Shown here: positions 53,100 to 62,372 of the stretch, one piece after another
Position numbering within the stretch: the stretch's first letter is position 1
How the letters are laid out: each line of letters starts with the position of its first letter
Assembly: GCF_900639985.1 (NCBI RefSeq)
Contig: NZ_CAAAIM010000007.1
Coordinates: forward strand, 177,904-241,903
From: Legionella rowbothamii
GTDB taxonomy: Bacteria; Pseudomonadota; Gammaproteobacteria; Legionellales; Legionellaceae
DNA: 64,000 nt
Reading direction: 5' to 3'
The notes under the pieces: model-generated
The model's input: the letters and a program-made list of their open reading frames with translations, nothing else
Told to the model about the DNA's origin: nothing
Database searches by the model: none
Translations under genes and position numbers: made by a program

Positions 53100-54089
53100 T
53101 TATAATTCTAAACCTAAATTATCCCGTTTAAATACCCTGTCCGCACGATAACTGGAGCGAACTAATGGCCCTGAAGCCACTTCAAAAAAGCCTTTTTGCA
53201 AGCCGATTTGTCTTAACTCAGCAAAGGTTTCTGGTGTAACATATCGTTCAATAGGAAGGTGATTCTTCGTTGGTTGCAAGTATTGTCCTAAAGTCAAAAT
53301 ATCTACATTATGAGCCCGTAAATCATCCATCGTTTGGATAATTTCTTCATCCGTCTCTCCTAATCCCAGCATCAAACTGGTTTTAGTCAAAACATCAGGG
53401 CGATAGCGTTTAGCAAAAGACAACACATTTAACGTTTGCAAGTAGCCTGCTCGATTGTCACGCACAGGATGAGTTAAACGCTCGACTGTTTCTACGTTTT
53501 GCGCAAATACATCTACCCCACTATCCAACAATATTGCAACATCACGTTCAACACCTTGAAAATCAGGGGTTAAAGCCTCTACTTTAGTTTTAGGAGAACG
53601 GCGTTTAATCGCCTGAATTGTTTTTGCATAATGATTTGCACCACCATCTACTAAATCATCTCGGTTTACTGAAGTTAAAACGACATAATCCAAGTCCATT
53701 AAAACGACGGTATTAGCTGTATTTTCTGGCTCTTCAGCATCAAGCCAACCATGGGGGTTTCCGGTATCAACCGAGCAAAAACGGCAGGCGCGTGTGCACA
53801 CAGCCCCCATTAACATAATGGTTGCCGTACCATGCGACCAGCATTCAGAGATATTAGGACATTTAGCTTCTTCACAAACCGTGGCCAAACGATGCCTTTG
53901 CACCTGTTCTTTTACCTGATTATATGCAGGAGTGGTTTGATTAACGATACGTAACCATTTTGGTTTAGGCATGCGCTCATGGACATGCCCTGTGGATTTT
54001 ACTCCATCTTTAATTGCGGTAATACCATTAGAGGTTTTGTATTTATGTCCGCTTTCAACAACTACGGGAATATCAATGAGCTTACTCAT
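53100..54089 (-). CDS. lipA: LipA, lipoyl synthase
   Basis: The 329-residue protein has both iron-sulfur clusters: [20 protein letters not shown] (auxiliary cluster, near residues 72-91) and the radical-[11 protein letters not shown] near residue 98. [29 protein letters not shown] and [15 protein letters not shown] are family segments. It inserts the two sulfur atoms into octanoyl groups on lipoyl domains. lipB is not adjacent. The N-terminal 45 residues before the catalytic core are typical in Legionellales. Confidence 0.96.
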   Translation of the reverse strand: MSKLIDIPVVVESGHKYKTSNGITAIKDGVKSTGHVHERMPKPKWLRIVNQTTPAYNQVKEQVQRHRLATVCEEAKCPNISECWSHGTATIMLMGAVCTRACRFCSVDTGNPHGWLDAEEPENTANTVVLMDLDYVVLTSVNRDDLVDGGANHYAKTIQAIKRRSPKTKVEALTPDFQGVERDVAILLDSGVDVFAQNVETVERLTHPVRDNRAGYLQTLNVLSFAKRYRPDVLTKTSLMLGLGETDEEIIQTMDDLRAHNVDILTLGQYLQPTKNHLPIERYVTPETFAELRQIGLQKGFFEVASGPLVRSSYRADRVFKRDNLGLEL

Positions 54090-54142
54090 GTTACCACCTG
54101 AAAAACAAAGAATAATGATGATCCCAAATCATTAGTTCAAGA

Positions 54143-55312
54143 TCAAGTCAAATTTATAAAACGTCCGCAAACAGCCAATATAAGCACTGTAAATACCGAC
54201 AAAGTTAAATTAGCTAAAAGCAACGGATACGCGATCAAGCACGCAGCAATAGCTAAAATAAATAGCAATCCTATAGGAGCTAAACGTGCCTGCAGTGTGG
54301 CAAAACGTTTGACTTTAAACAATGTTAAATAAAAAATCAGTATAATCACTAGAGGCAGTATGTATAAGGCCTGATACAATAATTGATAAAATCCTGCTTG
54401 CACGAAGGATATATGCTGGTTATTTAACCATTGTTCAAAGATATAAGACCAATTCATCACACAAGTTTGCTGATAAACGGTGACCATAAATCCGAATAGA
54501 AATGCCAATGACAATAACCAATAACGATTCGATTGCTTTTTATAAAACTGTACAACAAAGTACACTGCCGCAGCACCTAAAATAAGGGCAGGTCCACGTA
54601 ACCATGGAAGTAACTCATAAAAACTACTGGTATGCGCTTGTTGCCAATAATGGGTAATTGCCACTGCACCAATAAATAATAAGCTCGAAGTAATACGTGT
54701 TTTATGATTCTCGCTTAAAAACAAAAACGCTAAAAAGCCTGCGAAACAGAAAAATGCGCAAGGCGAAAAAGCATCGGTAATCGCAATAGTTACGATGTAA
54801 CTAAATGTCGAAGGGTGCTCAACCATTCCTGAGTCAAATTTATTGGCATTAGCCCAATGACGCAAAGTATCTATTGTTGCAGGAGTCAAAGTTCCGTCTT
54901 TTTCTATTTGTTGTTTACAATAATTAATGGCGTGCAACAGATCTTTACCTGTGGTTTCAGCTGAAGCAAAACCTAGCCAACGGGAATCACAAAAATAGAT
55001 TGAAGGAACAGCAAAATCATCCATATGTTGTTCACTTAATAATTGATTAAAACGAATTAACGCATTTTTATCTTCATTGATGATATTACGTTGAACATGC
55101 AAGTAAGGAGATGTCTTAGTGAGCGAGCTAAAAAATTCATCCGCCTTATGACAATGAGGGCAGGTAGAGGAAAGAAATAATTCTACCCTAAGCGTTATCT
55201 TCTTATCCGCATCCTGTGTATACCAGGATGGCGCCCCACCCTCTGCCCATAAATTAAAGCTCAATAAAAGGAATACCCAAAATAATCTAAATGCTGTTTT
55301 CATAAGATGCAA
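54143..55312 (-). CDS. Glutaredoxin/thioredoxin-like domain fused to a DsbD/CcdA-like membrane domain
   Basis: A signal peptide (residues 4-24) leads to a thioredoxin-fold domain with the redox motif SSTCPHCHKADEFFSS near residue 48. From about residue 165 there are 7-8 hydrophobic segments; the first contains DAFSPCAFFCFAGFLAFLFL, which resembles the SPCxxP region of CcdA/DsbD. The protein would carry electrons across the inner membrane to a periplasmic redox centre. The single domain order differs from DsbD, where the C-terminal thioredoxin domain follows the membrane part. Confidence 0.7.
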   Translation of the reverse strand: MHLMKTAFRLFWVFLLLSFNLWAEGGAPSWYTQDADKKITLRVELFLSSTCPHCHKADEFFSSLTKTSPYLHVQRNIINEDKNALIRFNQLLSEQHMDDFAVPSIYFCDSRWLGFASAETTGKDLLHAINYCKQQIEKDGTLTPATIDTLRHWANANKFDSGMVEHPSTFSYIVTIAITDAFSPCAFFCFAGFLAFLFLSENHKTRITSSLLFIGAVAITHYWQQAHTSSFYELLPWLRGPALILGAAAVYFVVQFYKKQSNRYWLLSLAFLFGFMVTVYQQTCVMNWSYIFEQWLNNQHISFVQAGFYQLLYQALYILPLVIILIFYLTLFKVKRFATLQARLAPIGLLFILAIAACLIAYPLLLANLTLSVFTVLILAVCGRFINLT

Positions 55313-55354
55313 ACTGACATTGAAAACAATACTATAGCACTCATCGTTATCCTG

Positions 55355-55798
55355 TTAATAGGTATGAATGTAATTTTCTAAGTGCTCTATAATTCGTGAT
55401 TTATCTTCCAGTAGGTGATAAAGCAAGTCACCAATCGATACAATGGCTATAAAATCCTGTTGCTCATCATCACGAATTAAAATGTGTCTTCGTTTCGTAG
55501 TAGTCATGGCTTGCATCGCCTTTTCTACTTCATCATTAGAACTCAGAATAGTCACATTTTTATAAACAACATCTCCAACCTTCCCTGTATCCAAATTAAC
55601 GCACTTATGTAAACAAGAACGAACAATATCACGTTCACTTACTATGCCAATTAACTTTTTCTCATCATCCACCACAACTAAAGCACCAATATCCAACGAG
55701 TTCATCAAATCAATGCATTTCCTTATTGATTCATCAGGACGGATGTAAGTAATTTCGCGTCGAGGCACAGGCAAGACACTGTGAATTAAGTCAGCCAT
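55355..55798 (-). CDS. CBS-domain pair protein
   Basis: The ATG at 55798 has GGAG 8 bases upstream and is better placed than the ATG at 55810. The 147-residue protein has two CBS motifs: YIRPDESIRKCIDLMNSLDI, with VVVDDEKKLIGIVSERDIVR, and VTILSSNDEVEKAMQAMTTT, with ILIRDDEQQDFIAIVSIGDL. A pair of CBS domains binds adenosine-type ligands and senses energy state. Its partner or target is unknown. Confidence 0.9.
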   Translation of the reverse strand: MADLIHSVLPVPRREITYIRPDESIRKCIDLMNSLDIGALVVVDDEKKLIGIVSERDIVRSCLHKCVNLDTGKVGDVVYKNVTILSSNDEVEKAMQAMTTTKRRHILIRDDEQQDFIAIVSIGDLLYHLLEDKSRIIEHLENYIHTY

Positions 55799-55941
55799 TT
55801 TTTTCTCCATAAGATATTAAAATACACCGCTATTGTATAAATATAGTACAGAGATGCGTTTTTGAGATATTATCTATGGGTGATTTTTACTCAGCGTCTT
55901 GATATGGCACTGCTTGACTAGAGTGTTCCTTAGGTATGCAA

Positions 55942-55972
55942 ACCCTTGATTAGACTACACTCAATCAAGGGT
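55942..55972. terminator. Hairpin downstream of the BON lipoprotein gene
   Basis: ACCCTTGATT and AATCAAGGGT form a perfect 10-bp stem with an 11-base loop, 9 bases after the lipoprotein stop. On the minus strand a short TTTG follows the hairpin, so the T tract is weak. Confidence 0.5.
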
Positions 55973-55980
55973 GATGAAAT

Positions 55981-56319
55981 TTAGGGACGAACAATAATAC
56001 GGTTTTCCACAGACTGAACTCCGGGAACTTGGCGCGCAATTAATTCTGCTGTATCACTTTGGCGAATCTTTTTCACATATCCTGACAAAATCACCACATT
56101 TTGCCGTGTTTCAACACGGATCGGTGCTACAGCTAGTTCATCATTACGCATTAATGCCTCTTGTACTGATTGGGTCAAATTTCCTTGAGGAGCAGGAGCG
56201 AATGAAGGATTAGTAAAGGGAGCACCAAATAAAGATGCTGGTTTACCCGGATTAGACTGACAGCCTACCAGTCCGCACAAAAAGCCAGCTATTATAACTT
56301 TAAAAATACAGTTTCGCAT
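55981..56319 (-). CDS. BON-domain lipoprotein
   Basis: Start at the ATG at 56319, with GGAG 7 bases upstream. The 112-residue protein has a lipoprotein signal peptide (IIAGFLCGLVGC, lipobox Cys near residue 20). Residues 45-112 form a BON domain (VQEALMRNDELAVAPIRVET, then NVVILSGYVKKIRQSDTAEL and VPGVQSVENRIIV). Such proteins sit in the outer membrane or periplasm, often in response to stress. It is divergent from phaC, about 120 bases away. Confidence 0.9.
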   Translation of the reverse strand: MRNCIFKVIIAGFLCGLVGCQSNPGKPASLFGAPFTNPSFAPAPQGNLTQSVQEALMRNDELAVAPIRVETRQNVVILSGYVKKIRQSDTAELIARQVPGVQSVENRIIVRP

Positions 56320-56437
56320 AAAAATCTCCAATAAAATTAAGTGCACTACTAAAAGCCAGCATATGTCTTCTTTTAGGTATAAACCAAAGAAACTGCTATA
56401 CTTTTTTTATTAAACAACTTGCCTTGAGACCGACACC

Positions 56438-58234
56438 ATGAAAAAAATGGCAAAGGCTGTTCCTGATAAAAAAAAACAATTGGTACCTGCAACTAAAGAG
56501 CAACAAGCTACACTAAGTGCTACAGAGTGTAAAGACTGTGATCCCCCCGAAACAGAGGATTTTTTTGATTTTATCGATAAAAACTACCAAGCTAACTTAG
56601 CCAAAATTACCGCAGGAATTAGCCCCGCTTCTGTTGGTGTCTCCTATTTTTCCTGGATATCACAACTCATGCAAGCACCCGGCACAATGATGAAGTTAGG
56701 GTTTTATCCAGCAACGAGTTTTTCCGTCCATGTGAATAACCTATTAAATCATGAGAAACCTGCTGATGGTCTCGACGTGCGTTTTCATACCGATAATTGG
56801 AGTTATTATCCATGGCGCCTGTGGGCCGAACAATTTTTGCAAATTGAAGAATGGGGGTTAAAAGCAGCTACAGAAATTCCAGGACTTCATGTGCCGGTAA
56901 AGAGGATGATATCGTTCATTACTCGGCAAATCCTGGATGCCCTATCCCCCTCGAATTTTGTATTAAGTAATCCAGACTTACTTCAGGAAACAATTCGTTC
57001 GAGGGGCACAAACCTAGTTCGTGGAACTGAATTAGCACTACAGGATCTTATGGAAAAATTGACAGGAGCCCCTCCTGCAGGAGTAGAAAATTTTATTCCT
57101 GGAAAACAAGTAGCAATTACCAAAGGCAAAATAGTATTTAAAAATCATTTAATTGAACTAATCCAGTATGAAGCCCAAACAAGTCATGTTTATAAAGAAC
57201 CTATATTGATGCTTCCCGCTTGGATCATGAAATACTATATTCTGGATTTATTACCTAAAAACTCTTTAATTAATTGGCTTACCCAGCAAGGACATACGGT
57301 TTTTATTGTATCTTGGAAAAATCCAGATTCGCAAGACCGCAATATTGGTCTTGAAGATTATTACAGTCTAGGAGCTATGGCAGCTATTGATGCGATATCT
57401 AATATCATACCTCATACTAAAATTCATTTAATGGGTTATTGTCTTGGGGGTACCTTAGCCATGATTACTGCCGCAGCAATGGCTAAAAATAATGACTTAC
57501 GTCTAAAATCATTATCCTTACTTGCCGCACAAGGTGATTTCACTGAAGCAGGTGAATTATTATTGTTCATCACGCGCAGCGAAGTGTCTTTCTTAAAAAG
57601 TATGATGTGGGATCAAGGATATTTAGATACTAAACAGATGTCCGGTACATTCCAGATGTTACGTTCATACGATCTGATTTGGTCGAAAATGGTTCAAGAC
57701 TACATGCATGGCACCCAAAGAGGTATGATTGCTTTGCTGGCCTGGAACGCTGATGCAACCCGTATGCCTTATAAAATGCATAGTGAATATTTAGAGAAAT
57801 TATTCCTTAATAACGATTTTGCTGAAGGACGGTTTACCATTGGGGGAAAATACATTGTTGCTGAAAACATTCAGACGCCGGCGTTTGTAGTTAGTACCGA
57901 AAACGATCACGTCGCCCCTTGGAAATCTGTTTATAAGACGCATTTAATGATTAATGGTGATATTACATTTGTGCTCACCAATGGTGGACATAACGCAGGT
58001 ATTATCAGTGAACCCGGTCACGAGGGTCGAAGTTACTTAATTCATGAACATAAACGAAACGATTCTTATATTGGTCCAACCCTATGGCAGGAAGAGGCAG
58101 AAAAAAAATCAGGTTCTTGGTGGATCGCCTGGCATGAATGGCTTGTTAAACAATCAAGCCCTACTATGGTAAAAGCACCCACTCTGGATAAAAAATTACC
58201 CGATGCTCCAGGTGCCTATGTTTTACAAAAATAA
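56438..58234 (+). CDS. phaC: PhaC, class I poly(3-hydroxyalkanoate) synthase
   Basis: The 598-residue protein is a full-length class I PhaC. The lipase-like box is MGYCLGGTLAMITAAAMAKN, with the nucleophile Cys near residue 333. The Asp lies in STENDHVAPWKSVYKTH and the His in NGGHNAGIIS, the usual catalytic triad. GLEDYYSLGAMAAIDAI is also typical. It makes the storage polymer PHB from 3-hydroxybutyryl-CoA. It precedes cbpA by 21 bases. Confidence 0.95.
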   Translation: MKKMAKAVPDKKKQLVPATKEQQATLSATECKDCDPPETEDFFDFIDKNYQANLAKITAGISPASVGVSYFSWISQLMQAPGTMMKLGFYPATSFSVHVNNLLNHEKPADGLDVRFHTDNWSYYPWRLWAEQFLQIEEWGLKAATEIPGLHVPVKRMISFITRQILDALSPSNFVLSNPDLLQETIRSRGTNLVRGTELALQDLMEKLTGAPPAGVENFIPGKQVAITKGKIVFKNHLIELIQYEAQTSHVYKEPILMLPAWIMKYYILDLLPKNSLINWLTQQGHTVFIVSWKNPDSQDRNIGLEDYYSLGAMAAIDAISNIIPHTKIHLMGYCLGGTLAMITAAAMAKNNDLRLKSLSLLAAQGDFTEAGELLLFITRSEVSFLKSMMWDQGYLDTKQMSGTFQMLRSYDLIWSKMVQDYMHGTQRGMIALLAWNADATRMPYKMHSEYLEKLFLNNDFAEGRFTIGGKYIVAENIQTPAFVVSTENDHVAPWKSVYKTHLMINGDITFVLTNGGHNAGIISEPGHEGRSYLIHEHKRNDSYIGPTLWQEEAEKKSGSWWIAWHEWLVKQSSPTMVKAPTLDKKLPDAPGAYVLQK

Positions 58235-58255
58235 AAACGCAATTGAGGTCTAAAA

Positions 58256-59155
58256 ATGGATAAAGACTATTATAAAATAATGGGATTAAGCCAAGATGCA
58301 ACTGAAAAAGACATTAAACTAGCCTACCGCAGACTGGCACGTAAATATCATCCAGATCTCAGCAAAGAATCGGATGCAGAAGAGCGCTTTAAAGAAATGG
58401 GCGAGGCTTATGAAGTCCTAAAAGATCCAGTGAAACGAGCCGAATACGATAATTATCTAAAAAACCGCGAATTTCATTCTAATGCCCAGCAACAATCAGG
58501 CTGGCATACTGAACGCTCAGGCCCCTATCAAAGCCATGGCACTCAATTTAATGATGATTTCTTTGAATCATTATTTGGCCATTCCCGGTATCAGCAACAA
58601 CCAATGACTGGACAAGATTATCAAGGAAAAATAAATATTAGTCTGGAAGAGGCCTTTAATGGAACGACACGAACCATTGAAGTTCCCTCCACACAAGAAG
58701 GTCCTAAAGCAACCCAGACCTTGAAAGTAAAAATCCCTCAAGGGGTTAAATCCGGCCAACAGATTCGTGTGGCAGGGCAAGGTGCTCCTGGAATTCAGGG
58801 TGGTCCACCTGGAGATATTTATCTAACAATTGAAATCGATAAACATCCAATTTTTGATCTAATGGACAATGATATTTACCTAACCTTACCCATTACCCCC
58901 TGGGAAGCAGCCTTAGGTGCAACAGTAACTGTGCCTACGTTAGCTGGAAAAATTGATTTAAAAATTCCTCCTGGTTCCCAAGGAGGACAAAAATTAAGGT
59001 TAAAAAATCGTGGGCTTCCAGGCGCCAAGCCCGGTAACCAATATGTACTATTAAAGATTATTACTCCACCAGCAACTACAGAAGCGGCAACGGAGCTTTA
59101 TAAAAAAATGGCGGAAGTGATGCCTTATAATCCTCGTGATAAGATGGGGGTCTAA
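58256..59155 (+). CDS. cbpA: CbpA, DnaJ-like curved-DNA-binding co-chaperone
   Basis: The 299-residue protein has a J domain ([20 protein letters not shown] with HPD in [10 protein letters not shown]), a Gly/Phe-poor linker (residues 75-125) and two C-terminal substrate-binding domains ([20 protein letters not shown]). No zinc-finger Cys repeats are present, which separates it from DnaJ and fits CbpA. The cbpM gene follows directly. It works with DnaK and binds curved DNA in stationary phase. Confidence 0.94.
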   Translation: MDKDYYKIMGLSQDATEKDIKLAYRRLARKYHPDLSKESDAEERFKEMGEAYEVLKDPVKRAEYDNYLKNREFHSNAQQQSGWHTERSGPYQSHGTQFNDDFFESLFGHSRYQQQPMTGQDYQGKINISLEEAFNGTTRTIEVPSTQEGPKATQTLKVKIPQGVKSGQQIRVAGQGAPGIQGGPPGDIYLTIEIDKHPIFDLMDNDIYLTLPITPWEAALGATVTVPTLAGKIDLKIPPGSQGGQKLRLKNRGLPGAKPGNQYVLLKIITPPATTEAATELYKKMAEVMPYNPRDKMGV

Positions 59156-59157
59156 AC

Positions 59158-59472
59158 ATGGACAAAAATGATATTTTAGTTGGCATAATTATTGAAGAAA
59201 CCAAAACCTTTACTTATACCGAGGTATGTCATAAGTACAATATACCGAAACAACTATTAAGTGAGATGATGGAGCATGGATTATTTGCCAATACCTCTAC
59301 AGAGCTTGAGCAACTGAAAATCAATCAAAGGGAATTACATAAAATTGAATCAGCCTTTCGTTTGCATCGAGATTTAGGTATTAATTTACCGGGTGTGGTA
59401 CTGGCAATTGAACTGATTGAAAAAATAGAGAAATTAAATGATGAGTTAGATATTCTACGAAAACATTTTTGA
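59158..59472 (+). CDS. cbpM: CbpM, modulator of CbpA
   Basis: The 104-residue protein has a MerR-like helix-turn-helix (FTYTEVCHKYNIPKQLLSEM, residues 17-36) and long helices (FRLHRDLGINLPGVVLAIEL, then LIEKIEKLNDELDILRKHF), as in CbpM. It binds the CbpA J domain and blocks its action. It begins 2 bases after the cbpA stop, so the pair is co-translated. Confidence 0.9.
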   Translation: MDKNDILVGIIIEETKTFTYTEVCHKYNIPKQLLSEMMEHGLFANTSTELEQLKINQRELHKIESAFRLHRDLGINLPGVVLAIELIEKIEKLNDELDILRKHF

Positions 59473-60053
59473 GTATTTATATTACATAAAGCCTGGTTTC
59501 TTGCCACAAATAACACTTGTTTAAGATTTTTTTGCTCAGAATCATCACGAATTAAGTGCCATAAGTACAAGAAATCAGTACTTCCTGAACACGTAAAATT
59601 TTTCGATAGAATTACACCCCTAATTTATTACGATGGATTTTGGGCTTTTTCTGGAGAAGTCTCTAGATGGAGCGCCAACTGTTCTTGTAGTGTAATCAAA
59701 GTGGTAGCATTGCTATAGGAGCTCGAAGGAGCAACACGAAAAGAGTTAATTAAGTACTTAGATCTGTCTATCTCTTGGCAATCATTTTCAATACCTTTTA
59801 TCATTGACATCCCCCCACTCCGCTAGAGCATTCAATGCCAGATCGCTTTCATGCCCTGCGATTTTCTTTTCTTCCTTTTTTAAGGGGGAGATACCAGATT
59901 GAAAACAGTTTTATTTACTTACGAGAAGAAGCTTAGGAGCAACAGGTTACTCCGGTTCATTTACTTCTAAAATTATTCTCTAATATATTGCTCCTTATTG
60001 AAATAAAGTAATACAATAAAATTTACGAATACCTTAACTAAACAAGCTAAATT
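59473..60053. other. 581-base gap with a possible 60-residue ORF
   Basis: Apart from the weakly supported minus-strand ORF at 59628-59810 the gap holds no gene. It is AT-rich, and the ftsB promoter should lie near 59950-60040. No strong hairpin was found. Confidence 0.45.
59628..59810 (-). CDS. Possible small protein, 60 residues
   Basis: An ATG at 59810 (or 59804) is preceded by a G-rich stretch (GGAGTGGGGGG) that could serve as ribosome site. The product, MSMIKGIENDCQEIDRSKYL followed by INSFRVAPSSSYSN and an acidic helix, has no known relatives that I recognise. It is listed because the ribosome site is good, but it may be chance. Confidence 0.3.
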   Translation of the reverse strand: MSMIKGIENDCQEIDRSKYLINSFRVAPSSSYSNATTLITLQEQLALHLETSPEKAQNPS

Positions 60054-60323
60054 ATGCGCCCAGTATTTATTATTTTAATTATTGCCTTAGTTGTGCTCCA
60101 ACATAAACTTTGGCTCGGAGATGGAAACTTAATCCAATGGGTGGCTTTGCAAAAAAAATTAACAGACCATGAACAGGAAAATGATAAACTAGTCGTGCGT
60201 AATAGAGCTCTGGAAGCAGATATTAAAGAACTCAAAAGTGGTGACCAAGCTTTAGAAGAACAAGCCCGCCATGAATTAGGCATGATTAAACAAAATGAAG
60301 TGTATTATCAGTTTGTTGATTGA
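60054..60323 (+). CDS. ftsB: FtsB, cell-division protein
   Basis: The 89-residue protein has one membrane helix at residues 3-20 (PVFIILIIALVVLQHKLW). A leucine-zipper coiled coil (LTDHEQENDKLVVRNRALEA) and the QARHELGMIKQNEVYYQFVD tail of the DivIC/FtsB family follow. It joins FtsL and FtsQ in the divisome. It is convergent with the mevalonate kinase gene and not next to ispD as in E. coli. The start codon has a weak ribosome site. Confidence 0.9.
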   Translation: MRPVFIILIIALVVLQHKLWLGDGNLIQWVALQKKLTDHEQENDKLVVRNRALEADIKELKSGDQALEEQARHELGMIKQNEVYYQFVD

Positions 60324-60341
60324 GCATCTTTTAATGATTTT

Positions 60342-60417
60342 GTAGGTTGGGTCCATGGCCCAACGCATGGTATTGTTCCACACAGAAACTCAATATTGGG
60401 CCATGGCTCTAACCTAC
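60342..60417. repeat. Dispersed inverted repeat between ftsB and the mevalonate kinase gene
   Basis: GTAGGTTGGGTCCATGGCCC is matched by TTGGGCCATGGCTCTAACCT plus AC at the far end, an imperfect palindrome of 76 bases. One arm is identical at 22 of 23 positions to the element at 7157-7226. The last bases run into the end of the kinase gene. Confidence 0.6.
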
Positions 60418-61295
60418 ACCGCCAACAATTCCAAGTCCTCTGGCGGCTTTCTATCCCAAAGACTCAAAACAAAACCACCCCCGCCAGAACCCGTAGGCTT
60501 CACCGCCAATGCTCCCAACGAAGTCAACCAATTCATATGCTGTTGCAGACTCTCACTGACCAAACCCCATTGCATAAAACAATCGGCAGCTTTGTTTATT
60601 GCCTTTACTAAATCACTAGTTACCTCAGACCCGCCTTGCTCTAATGCAGTTTTAGCATCCTCAACTGATTCGGCCATTTGTAAATCAAGCTGTTTTGCTA
60701 ATCCAGGCTCGTTTTCCCACAAATGTTGCACCTGCTGAATACAATGAGAAGTAATACCAATTTGATTGCATGACGATAAAAAAAACTGAGGTTGTGTTGT
60801 TTGTCGCAAAGGAGTAGCTTCTCCTGCTTTAAAATAAACCCCACCTTCTGCAGCCACACCTGCAACATCTAAACCACTACTTTTACCATGAAATAAATGT
60901 TCTAACTCTTTGGCAAAAGCATTACACTCTTCCTGCGCTAGCATTTGCTGTGCGGAAAACCACCGGCTCATTGCCACACAAAGAGCAGCAGAAGCCCCCA
61001 TCCCACCACCTACTGGAATAGTACTGTTTAAAAGAAAATGTCCGCCGAGTTGATTAAAAGAGTGTCCTAACAACTTTAGCCCATGCTCTAACACACTCCA
61101 AAACAATAGATGCATATCTGGACCACTACTACCTAGATAATCTGCACTTAACGAGGGTACATTAGCAGAATAGCTAAAAATTAACCTTCTTTCTTTAATA
61201 GGAAAAACCAAGGCCGCATGCCCACGAACTACCGCATGTTCGCCTACTAAAATCCATTTACCATACGTTGTTGTTTCAAAATCATATAACTTCAT
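60414..61295 (-). CDS. Mevalonate kinase-type GHMP kinase
   Basis: The 293-residue protein has GHMP motif 1 as WILVGEHAVVRGHAALVFPI near residue 15, the ATP loop IPVGGGMGASAALCVAMSRW near 92 and a C-terminal GSGGGGFVLSLW near 275. The early GEHAVVRG form is typical of mevalonate kinase. It would phosphorylate mevalonate. Its start overlaps the decarboxylase gene by 14 bases. The other mevalonate enzymes (reductase, phosphomevalonate kinase) are not in this window. Confidence 0.85.
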   Translation of the reverse strand: MKLYDFETTTYGKWILVGEHAVVRGHAALVFPIKERRLIFSYSANVPSLSADYLGSSGPDMHLLFWSVLEHGLKLLGHSFNQLGGHFLLNSTIPVGGGMGASAALCVAMSRWFSAQQMLAQEECNAFAKELEHLFHGKSSGLDVAGVAAEGGVYFKAGEATPLRQTTQPQFFLSSCNQIGITSHCIQQVQHLWENEPGLAKQLDLQMAESVEDAKTALEQGGSEVTSDLVKAINKAADCFMQWGLVSESLQQHMNWLTSLGALAVKPTGSGGGGFVLSLWDRKPPEDLELLAV

Positions 61296-62232
61296 AATTA
61301 CCTACCAGATAACCCCGCTTAAATTCACGTGCCATTTCCATTTGATCAGGTCTATACAATAAATGAATATTTGGTCCAGCATCCATAGTTACGATAGGCC
61401 CATCGCCTTTGTTATCCCACAATTGCTGCAAATCATTCAGTACATCTAGACTATTTGATGATATATAAGAAAAAGGTTGGGCGCAGGTATTAAATAATTG
61501 ATGCATATCTTGAAACTCGCGCCAGCAAATCTGGTAAGCACTTTCCCAGTCGTTTGTCATAAATGCATTAAGTAGTAGCTTTAAATTCTCTTCTGCCCGA
61601 TCAGCACGGGTTGCGTAAAGCTCGCTACTTTTGACAAGCTTATGCGCCTCGCTCGATGACACCGCTTTTTGCTCCGCACTGATAACTACAACCTGATGTA
61701 TTAACTCAGGATATGGCAACTCTATTGGTTTTACCGCATTATCATTCTGCCATAAGACCCAAGGACTATGGAATGAGCGGCAAGAAGAACCAGAGCCTAA
61801 ACGACTTAGCGAAGCTTGCTCTTCTACTGCAAGTAGTTCTTTCTGAGTTAATTCAGTCAAGGCATATATAGCACATCGAGTAAGTGCTGCAAAACTTGAA
61901 GCAGAACTGGCCATACCGCTGCTGTGAGGAAAGTTATTACAAGACTGTACTAAAAAACTCCCTTCATAACCAAAATGTTTTTTTATCCGCGCTAAATGAT
62001 TTAAAAACTTCTTTTCACCTAATTCAGATAATGCGAATTTAGCCTGACCAGGCACAACTAAAGGTTCCCATACATCATGCGGAGAATTAATTTGTTCAAG
62101 CTTTACGGTGCTTAATAGATTATTTAGGGTATAAGACAGTGAGGCGTTATCTGGGTTATTTGAACTCTCATCTTTCTTCCCCATATATTTTATTAACGCA
62201 ATATTAGCAGGGGCATGAGCCAGCCAATGCAT
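61282..62232 (-). CDS. mvaD: Diphosphomevalonate decarboxylase
   Basis: The 316-residue protein opens with AHAPANIALIKYMGKKDESS and has SLSYTL, a SSGMASSASSFAALTRCAIY loop near residue 105 and SRLGSGSSCRSFHSPWVLWQ near 148, the signatures of the mevalonate diphosphate decarboxylase family. It makes isopentenyl diphosphate. It overlaps the kinase gene downstream. Legionella uses a mevalonate route for isoprenoids, which most gammaproteobacteria lack. Confidence 0.92.
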   Translation of the reverse strand: MHWLAHAPANIALIKYMGKKDESSNNPDNASLSYTLNNLLSTVKLEQINSPHDVWEPLVVPGQAKFALSELGEKKFLNHLARIKKHFGYEGSFLVQSCNNFPHSSGMASSASSFAALTRCAIYALTELTQKELLAVEEQASLSRLGSGSSCRSFHSPWVLWQNDNAVKPIELPYPELIHQVVVISAEQKAVSSSEAHKLVKSSELYATRADRAEENLKLLLNAFMTNDWESAYQICWREFQDMHQLFNTCAQPFSYISSNSLDVLNDLQQLWDNKGDGPIVTMDAGPNIHLLYRPDQMEMAREFKRGYLVGNYEVI

Positions 62233-62289
62233 AATGGATCTCCTTGGAATTAACTCCAGTTATAACTGTTGTGATCGAATAAATGAGAA

Positions 62290-62322
62290 AGACACCCTAT
62301 GAGCCATAATCATAGAGTGTCT
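62290..62322. terminator. Hairpin between cpoB and the decarboxylase gene
   Basis: AGACACCCTATGA and TCATAGAGTGTCT form a 13-bp stem with one mismatch and a 7-base loop. It lies downstream of cpoB (ends 62373) on the minus strand and upstream of mvaD (starts 62232), so it could end the pal-cpoB transcript. Confidence 0.55.
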
Positions 62323-62372
62323 TAGCAATGAAGGAACTAATTCTAAACCTGAGATGTGATTTAAAAAAGACT

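Noticed and set aside
60355..60738. 127-residue ORF antisense to the mevalonate kinase gene
   Set aside because: It starts within the dispersed repeat and lies opposite a well-supported GHMP kinase gene.
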